Part shown: piece after piece, positions 17,026-26,654 of the stretch | Layout: each line of letters begins with the position of its first letter | Numbering within the stretch: the first letter of the stretch is position 1 | Assembly (NCBI GenBank): GCA_051715425.1 | Contig: JBPXJS010000008.1 | Span: forward strand, 1 to 64,000 | Length of the DNA: 64,000 nucleotides | Direction of reading: 5' to 3' | DNA from: JAJTFA01 sp051715425 | GTDB lineage: Bacteria > Bacteroidota > Bacteroidia > UKL13-3 | Notes under the pieces: generated by a model | The model's database searches: none | Told to the model about the DNA's origin: nothing | What the model saw: the letters and a program-made list of their open reading frames with translations, nothing else | Program-made: the position numbers and the translations under genes

Positions 17026-19209
17026 ATGAAGTTATTTATGCCAATCTGCTCCCTGCTTTTACTCACTATAATTGCGGTATCATGCAATCAGTCAGGTAAA
17101 AAAGCACCTCCTGTTCCCTCTCAGGAGGATAGTGTATACATCACCCGCCTTTTCGACTCTGTTAAATGGTATAAAAGAAGCAACCTGATTCTTGCCAAAC
17201 AATATACCGATAGTGCACTCCAATTTTGCACCAATGCTGGTTATGACGTGCTTAAGATTACCGGTTTAATACATGCAGGCTCCATTGAACTCAACTCCGG
17301 AAATATTGATTCTGCCTATTATTATCTGAACCAGGCTGCTGAGCTCTCTGTTCTTACAAAGGATTCTCTTCAGCTCGCACGTAGTTATGGCCATATAGGA
17401 AACCTGTTTTATTCGTCACTGGATCCACATTCTGCTAAAATTTATTACTTAAAGGCAATGGATATCTTTATTGCCCTGGCTGATTCCTTCCGCATTGCTC
17501 AATCTTATGAATCCATTGGCAATACATTTATGGATATCAGTGCAAACGACAGTGCAACATTTTATTACCAGAAGGCATTGAACTATTATACGCAAAAAGA
17601 AGACATGTATGGCGTGTATCGCTCCAAACAGGCACTGGCCACACTTGCATTTTATGAGAATAACCTGGAGAAAGCATCCTTTTTGCTGGCACAGGCAGAT
17701 TCCATTCAGCAGTTTACCGGATATCAGGATATTGAACTGCATATTAAACGGTTGCTGCTGGAGGTACAGCTCAATATAGAATACCACAAAACACACCTTA
17801 ATCTTCCGTTACTTCAAAAGGCCGACAGCCTGATGAGAGAAAATGAGATTTATGATCTGGAATGGTATATCAGCATCACTTATGCAAAGCACTTTAAAAG
17901 CATTAAACAGTTTGAAAAAAGTGTTGAATACTTTGAGAAGTCGGATAAAATAAGAGAGTCTCTGGTATCTCTGGAGACAAGAACAAAACTGGCCCGCCTC
18001 AACGCCAATGTAAGCACCTATGTTAAACAACAGGAACTGGATATTGCACAAAAAAACAATGAACTGAATGAGCTTCGTTTCGACCAGCAAAACACCATCC
18101 TTGTTTTTTTATTGATTGTATTGCTTCTGCTTTCTGTTATTATTTATATAACCATTCAACGTAATAAGCAGATCAAACAAAATCTTCATATCCTTACAAG
18201 GGAAAAAGCAGCTTATGGAAATATATTTAATCTGCTAAAAGACGGGATTGCTATTTACAACAAAGAACACCTGATTGTTGAAGTGAATCCAGCCCTATGC
18301 CGGATGACCGGGAAAACTCCGGAAAACCTGCTGTACAAAAAAATACCGGAGCAAATACAGGCGGTAATCAGCAGCGAAAAAGAGGAACCGGGTACGCTTC
18401 GGATAGAAAATGAAAATGAAGAAATCAATACCTACTATGTAACCCAAACAGAAATCAGTTATCTGGGGGAGCCTTGCATGCTGGTACTGCTAAGCGATGT
18501 AACAAATATTGTGAAGCTGGCCGAAAAACAAAGAGAGATAGAGCAATATGAATTTATTAAAAAGATTTCTGAACTAAAGATATGGGCATTGCGCTCTCAA
18601 ATAAATCCTCATTTCATCTTTAACTCCCTCAACTCTATTCAATACCTTATTTTTAATAACCTTAATGAGGAAGCGGTAAACTACCTCACCAAATTTTCAA
18701 AACTGATACGTAGTGTTTTTGAAACCAGCGATCAAAAAGGTATTTCCGTTTCTCAGGAATTAAAGCAACTGGAATTGTATATTGAAATAGAACAGTTGCG
18801 GTTTGCAGATGGTTTTGAGTGTTCCATAAAACATAAAGGATTTACAGAGAACGAACTCAACAGCATTCTTATTCCGCCAATGATTTTGCAGCCTTATGTA
18901 GAAAATGCCCTGTGGCATGGGTTAAACCACAAAAAAGAGAAAAAAACGCTGGAGATTGAGCTGAACAAAACCGGTAAAATTATCTCATGCACGATAAAAG
19001 ATAATGGTATAGGACGCAAGGCATCCGCGTTAATGAAGGCAGAGCGCATCAATTACCACCAATCTGCCGGGATGAGCAAAACCGCACAAAGAATTGAATT
19101 AATAAACCAGGCCGATGGCACCCATTCTTATGTAACGGTAAAGGATTTATATGATCAGCAGGGTAATTCTGCCGGAACTGAGGTGCTTGTAATTTTTGAA
19201 CTTAATTAA
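17026..19209 (+). CDS. TPR-PAS sensor histidine kinase, LytS/YehU type
   Basis: A 727-residue sensor. The N-terminus carries a signal with a lipobox-like LLLLTIIAVSC. Residues about 40-330 are TPR repeats, 356-377 a membrane segment, and 385-500 a PAS domain (IFNLLKDGIAIYNKEHLIVEVNPALCRMTG). The LytS-type kinase core has the phosphoacceptor His529 in SQINPHFIFNSLNSIQYL and an ATPase with ENALWHGLNHK and DNGIGRKAS. This architecture is typical of Bacteroidota sensors paired with LytTR regulators, and the cognate regulator gene starts seven bases downstream. A C/A-rich TTAACCTAAC leader precedes the ATG. The ligand is unknown; both lipidation and a second membrane span are predicted, so topology is uncertain. 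Confidence 0.9.
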   Translation: MKLFMPICSLLLLTIIAVSCNQSGKKAPPVPSQEDSVYITRLFDSVKWYKRSNLILAKQYTDSALQFCTNAGYDVLKITGLIHAGSIELNSGNIDSAYYYLNQAAELSVLTKDSLQLARSYGHIGNLFYSSLDPHSAKIYYLKAMDIFIALADSFRIAQSYESIGNTFMDISANDSATFYYQKALNYYTQKEDMYGVYRSKQALATLAFYENNLEKASFLLAQADSIQQFTGYQDIELHIKRLLLEVQLNIEYHKTHLNLPLLQKADSLMRENEIYDLEWYISITYAKHFKSIKQFEKSVEYFEKSDKIRESLVSLETRTKLARLNANVSTYVKQQELDIAQKNNELNELRFDQQNTILVFLLIVLLLLSVIIYITIQRNKQIKQNLHILTREKAAYGNIFNLLKDGIAIYNKEHLIVEVNPALCRMTGKTPENLLYKKIPEQIQAVISSEKEEPGTLRIENENEEINTYYVTQTEISYLGEPCMLVLLSDVTNIVKLAEKQREIEQYEFIKKISELKIWALRSQINPHFIFNSLNSIQYLIFNNLNEEAVNYLTKFSKLIRSVFETSDQKGISVSQELKQLELYIEIEQLRFADGFECSIKHKGFTENELNSILIPPMILQPYVENALWHGLNHKKEKKTLEIELNKTGKIISCTIKDNGIGRKASALMKAERINYHQSAGMSKTAQRIELINQADGTHSYVTVKDLYDQQGNSAGTEVLVIFELN

Positions 19210-19215
19210 TAAAAC

Positions 19216-19962
19216 ATGTTAAACATTCTGATTGTAGATGATGAGTTTAAAGGACGCGAATACCTGAAGCAGGTGCTTGAAAAGTACTTTGCTGATAAAA
19301 TAACCGGCCTCAGGGTTAGCGACTCTTATGAATCTGCTTTGGCAGAAATTAAAAGCTTTAAGCCAAACTTATTGCTGCTTGATATTGAAATGCCTTTTAA
19401 ATCAGGATTTGATATTCTTGAACATGCAGGACCTTACCAGTTTGAAGTTATTTTTACCACCGCGTTTAACCAGTATGCCATAAAAGCAATAAAGTACAAT
19501 GCACTTGATTACCTTTTAAAACCCATTGACCGCGATGAGCTTGAAGCAGCTTTAAACAAAACCATCAGCAGGCTGGAGAAAAAACTGCCACAAACCAATC
19601 TTGCCGAATTGCTTAGCCACTTAAAAACCGGATTAAACAAACAAATAGGACTTCCAACCATTACCGGTGTTTTATTAATTGATGTAAACCGCATTATCCG
19701 CTTTGAAGCTGCCGGAAACTATACCCATGTGATACTGGAAGGTAACCGCAAAGAGCTGGTATGCCGAACCCTGAAGGAAATTGAGGAAGCCATTAAACCA
19801 TACCCCTTTTTCAGGGTGCATAAATCGCATATTATTGCCATTAACCATATAAGCGAATACCAGCGAAGTGATGGCGGGTTTGTATTAATGAAAGATGGCT
19901 CCCAGATTCCGGTTTCTAAAAACCAGAAAGACGAACTGATTACCTTATTGAATGTCATATAA
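19216..19962 (+). CDS. LytTR family response regulator
   Basis: A 248-residue response regulator. The receiver domain (1-120) has the acidic pair in LIVDDE, phosphoacceptor Asp56 in LLLDIEMP, and the family-typical FNQYAIKAIKYNALDYLLKPID. A LytTR DNA-binding domain follows at about 150-245 (RIIRFEAAGNYTHVILEG, CRTLKEIEEAI, FFRVHKSHIIAINHI). It is six bases downstream of its partner kinase. LytTR regulators bind paired direct repeats near their target promoters; no targets were identified here. Confidence 0.94.
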   Translation: MLNILIVDDEFKGREYLKQVLEKYFADKITGLRVSDSYESALAEIKSFKPNLLLLDIEMPFKSGFDILEHAGPYQFEVIFTTAFNQYAIKAIKYNALDYLLKPIDRDELEAALNKTISRLEKKLPQTNLAELLSHLKTGLNKQIGLPTITGVLLIDVNRIIRFEAAGNYTHVILEGNRKELVCRTLKEIEEAIKPYPFFRVHKSHIIAINHISEYQRSDGGFVLMKDGSQIPVSKNQKDELITLLNVI

Positions 19963-19967
19963 CAGAA

Positions 19968-20004
19968 AAGGACTGGCTTTCGCCAATCCTTAACCTAACC
20001 TAAC
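19968..20004 (+). other. Hairpin followed by TTAACCTAACCTAAC, orphan leader-like element
   Basis: A stem AAGGA(C)TGGC / GCCA(A)TCCTT with a TTTC loop and one C-A mismatch lies just after the response-regulator stop. It is followed by TTAACCTAACCTAAC and ATGAAAGAAGCTTAA, a four-codon frame. There is no long T tract on the plus strand. A structurally similar element occurs at 51868-51903. It may be a terminator, a leader or a remnant; its orientation is undecided. Confidence 0.5.
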
Positions 20005-20043
20005 ATGAAAGAAGCTTAACTAACTACTCCATGATATCTTTAT

Positions 20044-20604
20044 TTAATCCGTAACAGATGTGTTGAACGGAAAAATGGGGAAACTATCTTTCTTTTTCTT
20101 ACTGTATAATACGGATAAAAATGCCTGAGATGCTTTTCCGGTGTTCATGCAGTACATTACCATGTCTTTAAAATAAAGGGTAGCATAAGAATTGGCAATA
20201 TCCATTTTCATGGTTCCGTGAACAGATACATAATTATTTCCATTATTATCTCTGATAGAAACAGCCACTTTGTTTCCTTCATTAAACTTGCTCAGAGAAT
20301 CAACCAAGGTATACGAAGAGGTTTTGCCGGGACAAACGGAGTCGCTGAAAACTATAGAAATCTGATATCCCCTCTCCATGGCTGTTATCACAAAATACCT
20401 TTTGTTTTTACCAAGCTCTTTTACGGCTCCTTTATGTTTAAACTGGATATTTTTTTGTTCAAACAACAAACTACCTTTACCTGAAGCTGATTCATCCGAT
20501 CCTGTTTCATTGGCACCGGAAGGCATCAGATCACCGGCTTCTTCCTTTTTGCAGGAAGCAAATACCAGTACCGCAAATGCATATAAAAAAATCAGTTGTT
20601 TCAT
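20044..20604 (-). CDS. Hypothetical lipoprotein
   Basis: A 186-residue predicted lipoprotein with signal MKQLIFLYAFAVLVFASC, lipidated Cys18 and a Lys/Glu stretch behind it. A flexible Gly/Ser/Asn linker (residues 25-45) leads to a strand-rich domain (FVITAMERGYQISIVFSD, VAVSIRDNNGNNYVSVHGTMKMDI, YATLYFKDMVMYC). No family was recognised. It is convergent with the response-regulator gene. The upstream neighbour on the same strand (hemerythrin-like) is 69 bases away, so they could be co-transcribed. Confidence 0.75.
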   Translation of the reverse strand: MKQLIFLYAFAVLVFASCKKEEAGDLMPSGANETGSDESASGKGSLLFEQKNIQFKHKGAVKELGKNKRYFVITAMERGYQISIVFSDSVCPGKTSSYTLVDSLSKFNEGNKVAVSIRDNNGNNYVSVHGTMKMDIANSYATLYFKDMVMYCMNTGKASQAFLSVLYSKKKKDSFPIFPFNTSVTD

Positions 20605-20673
20605 TGCTAATTCGGTTACAAACTTCTTTCTCTTTTCTGTTTTAAAGTGATGAAACTGTATGAAAGCACTTTT

Positions 20674-21357
20674 TCATTGGATGAACGATGCATTAGACTG
20701 ACTAAACAACCCTGTTCTGATCATTAAAGTATTAAACTCCTGCGTGGGTAATACTTGTTTTAATGTGGCACAAACAGCCTCAAATGCCTCCGGTGGCATG
20801 TTGGCCTTCATTCCGTTTAACTGATGCACATTTTCAGTAAGGGTTTGGGCTGGTACGATGTGTTTCATAAACAAGAGCAGCTTATTAAAATCCATTGCCT
20901 TTATAAAACCAGCCCGTATAGCCAATAATTCTTCATCTGTAAAATGGTGTTGTATTAATCTCTCAGACACCTGTTCCTCATGAAGGATATGTGACAGGTA
21001 TGTGCTGTGAAAATCACTTACCAATAAATAAAACTCATGTTGCTCATCACTGCTTTCAAGGCCTGTTAAAGCATTCATCCGCTCTTCCAGTTTTGCCTGC
21101 TTTTCCTCCAGTTCCTCATGCTCATGAATATCAAAGGCAGCGGCTTCAGGCACTTTAGTTGCCAGTGCTTTTAATACATATTCATTTTCAGTAATGGTAT
21201 GACCGGAAAGCATATCAAAAAGTTCTCTGCCTGTATTTTTTAATTGCTTCAGTGATTCCGGATCAGAAAACTCGAGTTTACCCGCCAGGGTAGAAAAATT
21301 GCTCAGGGCAAGTCTTAATCCTTTATGTGGTGCCGAATACATTCTTACTCTTGTCAT
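20674..21357 (-). CDS. Hemerythrin-like domain protein
   Basis: A 227-residue cytoplasmic protein whose spaced His and Glu residues fit a four-helix hemerythrin/HHE domain. Candidate ligands are His11 (APHKGLR), His53 and Glu57 (SGHTITENEY), His78/His80 and Glu81 (IHEHEELEE), and His116, His122, Glu126 (FHSTYLSHILHEEQ). Such domains bind a di-iron centre and sense or handle oxygen, nitric oxide or iron. The start is the ATG at 21355-21357; the open frame could be read from a TTG six codons upstream. The C-terminal 90 residues are helical without a recognised domain. Function beyond metal binding is unknown. Confidence 0.75.
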   Translation of the reverse strand: MTRVRMYSAPHKGLRLALSNFSTLAGKLEFSDPESLKQLKNTGRELFDMLSGHTITENEYVLKALATKVPEAAAFDIHEHEELEEKQAKLEERMNALTGLESSDEQHEFYLLVSDFHSTYLSHILHEEQVSERLIQHHFTDEELLAIRAGFIKAMDFNKLLLFMKHIVPAQTLTENVHQLNGMKANMPPEAFEAVCATLKQVLPTQEFNTLMIRTGLFSQSNASFIQ

Positions 21358-21516
21358 GTCTGATTGTTGTTGCAATCAAACCAACCTCATCAACCTGTTG
21401 ATGTATTTATGCTGTGTTGGTTTGTGATACAAAGTAAAAACAGACCAAAACAAAGCAGCCCATAAAGTGTATGAGTACCCAAAACCTAAGGATGAAAGTA
21501 ATAATCGGGATAGTAA

Positions 21517-21551
21517 GTAAAAAAAAACAGCCGCCTTATCGGGCGGCTGTG
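21517..21551 (-). terminator. Intrinsic terminator of valS
   Basis: CAGCCGCC-TTATC-GGGCGGCTG stem with a run of nine or more A on its left, which reads as a T tract on the minus strand just after valS. Confidence 0.9.
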
Positions 21552-21558
21552 TAATTGT

Positions 21559-24201
21559 TTATAGTGAGCTCAGGCTGTTTTTGAGCACTTCTATTTTAGC
21601 CACAGCATCAGCTTTTTTCTGCCTCTCTTTTTCTACCAGTTCTGGTTTGGCATTGGCAACAAATTTTTCATTGTTCAATTTGGCATCAACAGATTTTAAA
21701 AAGCCTTGCAGGTATTCAATTTCTTTTGAAATTTTTTCCTTCTCTTCTTCTGCATTTACCTCTATCTGAAGGTGAACATAAACCTCATCCGTATTTACCG
21801 GGAGCAACTGGGCTTTTTCCTGTTTCTCCTGAACAAAGTCTATACGGCTTACATTAGCCAGTTTTTTAATTAAAAATTCAAATGGCCTGTAATGCGTCTC
21901 ATCATTTGCTTTAATGGCAATATCAAAAGTCTCCTTCGGACTTATTCCTTTGCTGTTTCTAAGGTTACGGATTTGGGTAATACATTCCATAGCCCTGTTT
22001 AAATCACGCTTTCCGGCATTGCTTATACCAGGATAAGTAGCTATACAAATGCTTTCACCATCTTTACGATCTCCTATATTTTGCCAAACCTCTTCTGTAA
22101 CAAAAGGCATATAAGGATGCAGCAGCGCCATCAGTTGTTCAAAAAATCCGATGGTGGCCTGGTAAGTGCTTTGGTTAATGGGTTTTCCATATTCCGGTTT
22201 TATCATCTCTAGGTACCATGAACAGAAATCGTCCCATATGAGCTTATAAATACCCATTAATACCTCGCTAAGCCTGTATTCTGAATATTTACCTTCCACA
22301 TCGGTTAATACTTCATTAAACCTGCCGCTAAACCATTCGGCAGAAATCATATTGCTGCTCAATAGCTCCTTATCAAATTCCGCATCCGGCTTTACCTCCC
22401 AGCTTTTTACCAGTCTAAATGCATTCCATATTTTGTTAGAGAAATTCCGGCCCTGCTCTACCAGTGATTCATCGTACAAAATATCATTACCCGCAGGTGA
22501 GCACAATAACATACCCATGCGCACCGCATCTGCACCAAACTGTGCAATCAGATCCAGCGGATCGGGTGAGTTGCCAAGGGACTTGCTCATTTTTCTGCGT
22601 TGCTTATCCCTAACAATTCCGGTATAATACACATTTTTAAATGGCTTCTCTCCTCTCCACTCGTATCCGGCCATAATCATGCGGGCTACCCAGAAAAACA
22701 TAATCTCGGGAGCTGTTACCAGATCGTTGGTGGGATAATAATACCTGATATCCTCATTATCTTTATTTTCAAACCCATCAAATACACTGATAGGCCAGAG
22801 CCAGGAGCTGAACCAGGTATCTACCACATCATCATCCTGTTTAAGCTCGCCTTTTTCAAATGTCTGGTTTTGTTTGGCAAACAATTGAATGGCTTCATCC
22901 TCCGTTTTTGCTACCGCATAACTTCCATCAGGTGCATACCAGGCAGGTATCTGCTGCCCCCACCAAAGCTGACGGGAAATACACCAGTCTTTAATATTAT
23001 CTATCCAATGGCGGTAGGTATTTTTCATTTTTGCCGGATGAAACCTGATCTCATCGCTCATTACCGCATCAAGCACCTGGGGATTTTTAGCCACAAACTT
23101 TTTCATATCCACAAACCATTGCATGGATAGTTTAGGCTCAATTACAGCACCTGTGCGTTCACTTGTTCCTACCTGATTTTTGTACTCTTCAATTTTCTCT
23201 ATATGGCCAGTCTCTTCCAGATCAATGGCTATTTGTTTTCTAACAGCAAAACGATCTTTTCCAATATACCGGCTATCAACTGCACGCTCATTTAAAAAAC
23301 CATCGTCAGTTAAGATATCAATTACCTCCAGGCCGTGTTTTTTTCCCAGTTCATAGTCGTTCATATCATGAGCCGGGGTAACCTTTAAGCAGCCCGTTCC
23401 AAAATCAACAGCTACATACTCATCAGCTATTACCGGAATTTCCCTGTTTATAAAAGGAACAAGGGCTTTTTTGCCAATCAGGTGTTTGTATCGCTCATCA
23501 TTGGGATTAACACAAATGGCAGCATCTGCCAGAATGGTTTCCGGCCGTGTGGTAGCAATAATTACATGTCCGCTTCCATCAGCCAGGTGATACCTGATAT
23601 AATACAGTTTAGAGTTTACCTCTTTATAAATTACTTCCTCATCACTTAAAGCCGTTTTACCCTGCGGATCCCAGTTTACCATTCGCAATCCGCGGTAAAG
23701 CATTCCTTTTTTATACAGGTCTATAAACACATCCAAAACAGCCTCGCTTAGTTTCGGTTCCATGGTAAACCTGGTACGATCCCAGTCGCAACTGGCACCC
23801 AACTTTTTTAACTGCTCCAGAATAATACCACCGTATTTCTCTTTCCATTCCCAAGCGTAGGTTAAAAAATCCTCTCGCGACAGATCTGATTTTTTAATGC
23901 CTCTTTCACGCAGCATTTGTACCACCTTGGCCTCTGTGGCGATACTGGCATGGTCGGTACCTGGCACCCAGCAGGCATTTTTGCCCTGCATGCGGGCTTT
24001 GCGTATCAGGATATCCTGAATGGTATTGTTAAGCATATGGCCCATATGCAATACTCCTGTTACATTAGGCGGGGGTATTACAATGGTAAAAGGTTCCCTG
24101 TTATCAGGTTTGCTGCTAAAATACTTGTTACTTAACCAGTAACTGTACCATTTGCTCTCAATTTCCTGTGGAGCGTATGTTTTTGAAATTTCTTTGGTCA
24201 T
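21559..24201 (-). CDS. valS: Valyl-tRNA synthetase
   Basis: An 880-residue class I aminoacyl-tRNA synthetase that charges tRNA-Val. The HIGH-type motif is PPNVTGVLHMGHMLNN near residue 45, and KMSKSLGNSPDPLDLI carries the KMSKS loop. The editing-domain region (ATTRPETILADAAICV, FGTGCLKVTPAHDMNDYELG) and the C-terminal coiled-coil arm are present. Length is normal for ValS. A strong terminator lies 7 bases after the stop. It lies downstream of rplS on the same strand, but a terminator after rplS separates them. Confidence 0.98.
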   Translation of the reverse strand: MTKEISKTYAPQEIESKWYSYWLSNKYFSSKPDNREPFTIVIPPPNVTGVLHMGHMLNNTIQDILIRKARMQGKNACWVPGTDHASIATEAKVVQMLRERGIKKSDLSREDFLTYAWEWKEKYGGIILEQLKKLGASCDWDRTRFTMEPKLSEAVLDVFIDLYKKGMLYRGLRMVNWDPQGKTALSDEEVIYKEVNSKLYYIRYHLADGSGHVIIATTRPETILADAAICVNPNDERYKHLIGKKALVPFINREIPVIADEYVAVDFGTGCLKVTPAHDMNDYELGKKHGLEVIDILTDDGFLNERAVDSRYIGKDRFAVRKQIAIDLEETGHIEKIEEYKNQVGTSERTGAVIEPKLSMQWFVDMKKFVAKNPQVLDAVMSDEIRFHPAKMKNTYRHWIDNIKDWCISRQLWWGQQIPAWYAPDGSYAVAKTEDEAIQLFAKQNQTFEKGELKQDDDVVDTWFSSWLWPISVFDGFENKDNEDIRYYYPTNDLVTAPEIMFFWVARMIMAGYEWRGEKPFKNVYYTGIVRDKQRRKMSKSLGNSPDPLDLIAQFGADAVRMGMLLCSPAGNDILYDESLVEQGRNFSNKIWNAFRLVKSWEVKPDAEFDKELLSSNMISAEWFSGRFNEVLTDVEGKYSEYRLSEVLMGIYKLIWDDFCSWYLEMIKPEYGKPINQSTYQATIGFFEQLMALLHPYMPFVTEEVWQNIGDRKDGESICIATYPGISNAGKRDLNRAMECITQIRNLRNSKGISPKETFDIAIKANDETHYRPFEFLIKKLANVSRIDFVQEKQEKAQLLPVNTDEVYVHLQIEVNAEEEKEKISKEIEYLQGFLKSVDAKLNNEKFVANAKPELVEKERQKKADAVAKIEVLKNSLSSL

Positions 24202-24254
24202 ATATTGAATGGTGACGAAATTAATAAATGAAACGATGTTTTATGAAAAACAAT

Positions 24255-24293
24255 ACCAACAAAAAACCCTGTCCGGGTTGCGAACAGGGCTTG
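24255..24293 (-). terminator. Intrinsic terminator of rplS
   Basis: On the minus strand GCCCTGT-(TCGCAACCCGG)-ACAGGG forms a stem followed by TTTTTTG, just downstream of rplS and upstream of the valS start. Confidence 0.8.
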
Positions 24294-24311
24294 TTTGATA
24301 TCTTTATCGGA

Positions 24312-24668
24312 TTATCCTCTTTTTTCTTTAACCTTAGCTTTTTTACCTTTAGCATCACGTAAATAAAAGAGACGGGCCCTGCGCACTTTACCGCGGCCGA
24401 CCACTTCAATTTTATCAATATTCTGGCTGTATAAAGGGAATATACGCTCAACACCTACACCGTTTGATATTTTACGTACAGTAAATGTGGTGCTAAGACC
24501 AGCATTGCGCTTTTGCAAAACAACGCCCTGATATTGCTGGATACGCTCTTTTGTGCCCTCTTTAATTTTATAATATACGTTAACTGTATCACCTGAATTA
24601 AACTCAGGGAAAGATTTTCCGTTTGTAAATTCCGACTCAACTAACTTAATGGCTTCTGCAGCTTTCAT
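24312..24668 (-). CDS. rplS: 50S ribosomal protein L19
   Basis: A 118-residue protein matching L19, which sits at the 30S-50S interface. The central FNSGDTVNVYYKIKEGTKERIQQYQGVVLQKRN and the C-terminal VERIFPLYSQNIDKIEV region are characteristic, followed by RAKLYYLR-like RRARLFYLRDAKGKKAKVKE. It belongs to the classical rpsP-rimM-trmD-rplS order, but a 108-base gap and its own promoter-like sequence (24695-24724) suggest it can also be transcribed separately. Confidence 0.97.
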   Translation of the reverse strand: MKAAEAIKLVESEFTNGKSFPEFNSGDTVNVYYKIKEGTKERIQQYQGVVLQKRNAGLSTTFTVRKISNGVGVERIFPLYSQNIDKIEVVGRGKVRRARLFYLRDAKGKKAKVKEKRG

Positions 24669-24694
24669 GACGCTTTATTCTTTAAAATGGAGTG

Positions 24695-24724
24695 CGAAAA
24701 TAGGATTTTCCGCTTAAAACCAAA
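24695..24724 (-). promoter_or_regulatory. Candidate promoter of rplS
   Basis: On the minus strand TTTG (24724-24721), 18 bases, then TATTTTCG (24702-24695), one base off TAnnTTTG, 26 bases before the rplS ATG. Confidence 0.45.
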
Positions 24725-24776
24725 AATTTCTTTAAAATTCGTTTATTCACATCTTGCCTCACGTGTGTATCACAAA

Positions 24777-25457
24777 CTACTCACCTCCCAATAATTCTGG
24801 TCTTCTGTTTTGGGTTCGCAGCAAACTTTGTTCATGCCTCCACTCATCTATCCGGGCCTGATGCCCGCTTAGCAAAACCTCAGGTACCTTCCATCCTTTA
24901 TATTCGGCTGGTCTGGTATACACAGGCGGGCTTATCAGGTTATCCTGAAAGGAATCGCTCAAGGCTGAGGTTTCATCGCTCAGCACACCCGGAATAAGCC
25001 TCACTACCGCATCCACAATAACTGCTGCGGCCAGCTCCCCTCCTGTTAATACATAATTGCCAATTGAAATTTCACAGGTAACCAGGTTTTCCCTGATCCG
25101 TTCATCAACACCTTTATAGTGGCCGCACAAAAATATCAGATTCTTTTTAGTAGAGAGTTGATTGGCTATTTGCTGGTTAAACAATTCTCCATCAGGACTC
25201 AGGTATATCACCTCATCATAAGTTCGCTGCTCTTTCAACTTTTCCAGGCAGCGGTCAATAGGTTCAATTTGCATCACCATTCCTGCACCACCACCAAACG
25301 GGTAATCATCAACAGCCTTGTGTTTGCTGGTAGAATAATCCCTGATATTTTCCAGGTTTATTTCCACCAGTTCTTTTTGCAGGGCACGCTTTAGTATCGA
25401 CTCACTGAAGGGGCCTTTAAAGTACTCAGGGAATAAGGTTAAAATGTCTATATGCAT
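24777..25457 (-). CDS. trmD: tRNA (guanine(37)-N1)-methyltransferase
   Basis: A 226-residue SPOUT methyltransferase that makes m1G37 in tRNAs and so prevents frameshifting. Visible motifs are the N-terminal MHIDILTLFPEYF, DDYPFGGGAGMVM, the SAM-binding trefoil knot (FLCGHYKGVDERI; CEISIGNYVLTGGELAA) and LLSGHQARIDEWR. It is six bases downstream of rimM on the same strand. Length and order fit the conserved rpsP-rimM-trmD group. Confidence 0.97.
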   Translation of the reverse strand: MHIDILTLFPEYFKGPFSESILKRALQKELVEINLENIRDYSTSKHKAVDDYPFGGGAGMVMQIEPIDRCLEKLKEQRTYDEVIYLSPDGELFNQQIANQLSTKKNLIFLCGHYKGVDERIRENLVTCEISIGNYVLTGGELAAAVIVDAVVRLIPGVLSDETSALSDSFQDNLISPPVYTRPAEYKGWKVPEVLLSGHQARIDEWRHEQSLLRTQNRRPELLGGE

Positions 25458-25463
25458 CCGATT

Positions 25464-25970
25464 TCAAATATCCAGTAATCCGGTGGGCAATTCAAGCAAT
25501 ACCTCTTCTTTTTCGGGGTTTATATCTACAATAAAAGCCTCCACTGCCGGTATCATCAGTTCTTTTCCTTTGTATGTGGTAACAAGCAGCGTTTGCTGTG
25601 GCAATTCCTCTATAGACTCGAGGTGGCCAATAAAACCAAACTTTTCGTCTATCAGTTTAAAACCGATTACATCGGCTACCTGCGATGCCTTTGTGCGTTT
25701 CACTTTATTAGCAGGAAAGAGTAAGGTGCGGGCCACCAACCGTTGTGCATCAATAGGAGAATGTATGCCCTCCAGTTTAATTACCGGCTCCTCTTTATCA
25801 CCGCTTATTGATTCGATATAAAAAGGAACGGGCTTCCCCTGAAATTCAAGGAAAGCCCATTGTTTTAATGTTACGTTTTCTGTTAAAGAAACCCTTAATT
25901 CTCCTTTGGTACCATGGGATTTAACCACAGATCCGATATCGATGAAATCTTTTCTGTTTACCGACTTCAT
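25464..25970 (-). CDS. rimM: 16S rRNA processing protein RimM
   Basis: A 168-residue 30S maturation factor that binds S19 and helps assemble the 30S head. An N-terminal RimM beta-barrel (IDIGSVVKSHGTKGELRVSL) is followed by a PRC-barrel domain (VIGFKLIDEKFGFIGHLESI, LMIPAVEAFIVDINPEKEEV, ELPTGLLDI). The ATG at 25968-25970 is preferred over an in-frame TTG one codon upstream. It is 15 bases downstream of rpsP. Confidence 0.95.
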   Translation of the reverse strand: MKSVNRKDFIDIGSVVKSHGTKGELRVSLTENVTLKQWAFLEFQGKPVPFYIESISGDKEEPVIKLEGIHSPIDAQRLVARTLLFPANKVKRTKASQVADVIGFKLIDEKFGFIGHLESIEELPQQTLLVTTYKGKELMIPAVEAFIVDINPEKEEVLLELPTGLLDI

Positions 25971-25985
25971 CAAATGGAAGGATAA

Positions 25986-26528
25986 TTATTCTGCAGGAGT
26001 TTCAGTTGCAGTTTCAGCAGGTGCTTCTTCTGTTGCTGTTTCTTCAGCCGGTGCTTCTGCTAAGGTTTCTGCTGCTAATTTAGCGGCAATTTTCTGAGCT
26101 TTAGCTTCTTTAGCTTTGGTTTCAGCAGCAAGGATAGCCGCACGTTTTTCAGAAACTGACTTTTGTTGTTTTTCAACATGTGCACTTACTTTAGCCTGCT
26201 TATCATCCATAAATTTGGTGAATTTGGCTTCAGCCTGCTCTGCTGTTAAGGCTCCTTTTCTGATACCCACATTCAGGTGGTGTTTCATCAGGGCTCCTTT
26301 GTATGAAAGGATGGCACGACAAGTATCGGTAGGCTGTGCTCCTTTTTCGAGCCAGGCTACTGCCTTGTTTACATCCAGTTCAATTGTTGCGGGGACAGTT
26401 TGTGGTTTGTAATAACCAATGTTCTCAATGAACTTACCATCCCTCGGAGCACGTGAATCCGCCACCACTATGTGGTAATAAGGTGCTTGTTTGCGTCCAT
26501 GACGCTGTAATCTGATTTTTACTGACAT
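25986..26528 (-). CDS. rpsP: 30S ribosomal protein S16 with long C-terminal tail
   Basis: A 180-residue S16. The conserved domain is at 1-80 (MSVKIRLQRHGRKQAPYYHIVVADSRAPRDGKFIE, then GAQPTDT). After it comes a tail of about 100 residues, first helical and Lys-rich, then rich in Ala, Glu, Thr and Pro. Long tails of this kind are typical of Bacteroidota S16, where the role is unknown. It is the first gene of the rpsP-rimM-trmD operon; a CATCTTTG -7-like box lies upstream on the minus strand (26573-26580). Confidence 0.96.
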   Translation of the reverse strand: MSVKIRLQRHGRKQAPYYHIVVADSRAPRDGKFIENIGYYKPQTVPATIELDVNKAVAWLEKGAQPTDTCRAILSYKGALMKHHLNVGIRKGALTAEQAEAKFTKFMDDKQAKVSAHVEKQQKSVSEKRAAILAAETKAKEAKAQKIAAKLAAETLAEAPAEETATEEAPAETATETPAE

Positions 26529-26654
26529 AATTTTTTAAATTAATCCACCGGGTCTCCATTCCGGCAGGGCGGCAAAGATGAATATTTTCTTTTAAAATTC
26601 AAAACAGGTACAAGTTTATGCCTTAATTTCTTTCTTTGTATAAAACACCACCGT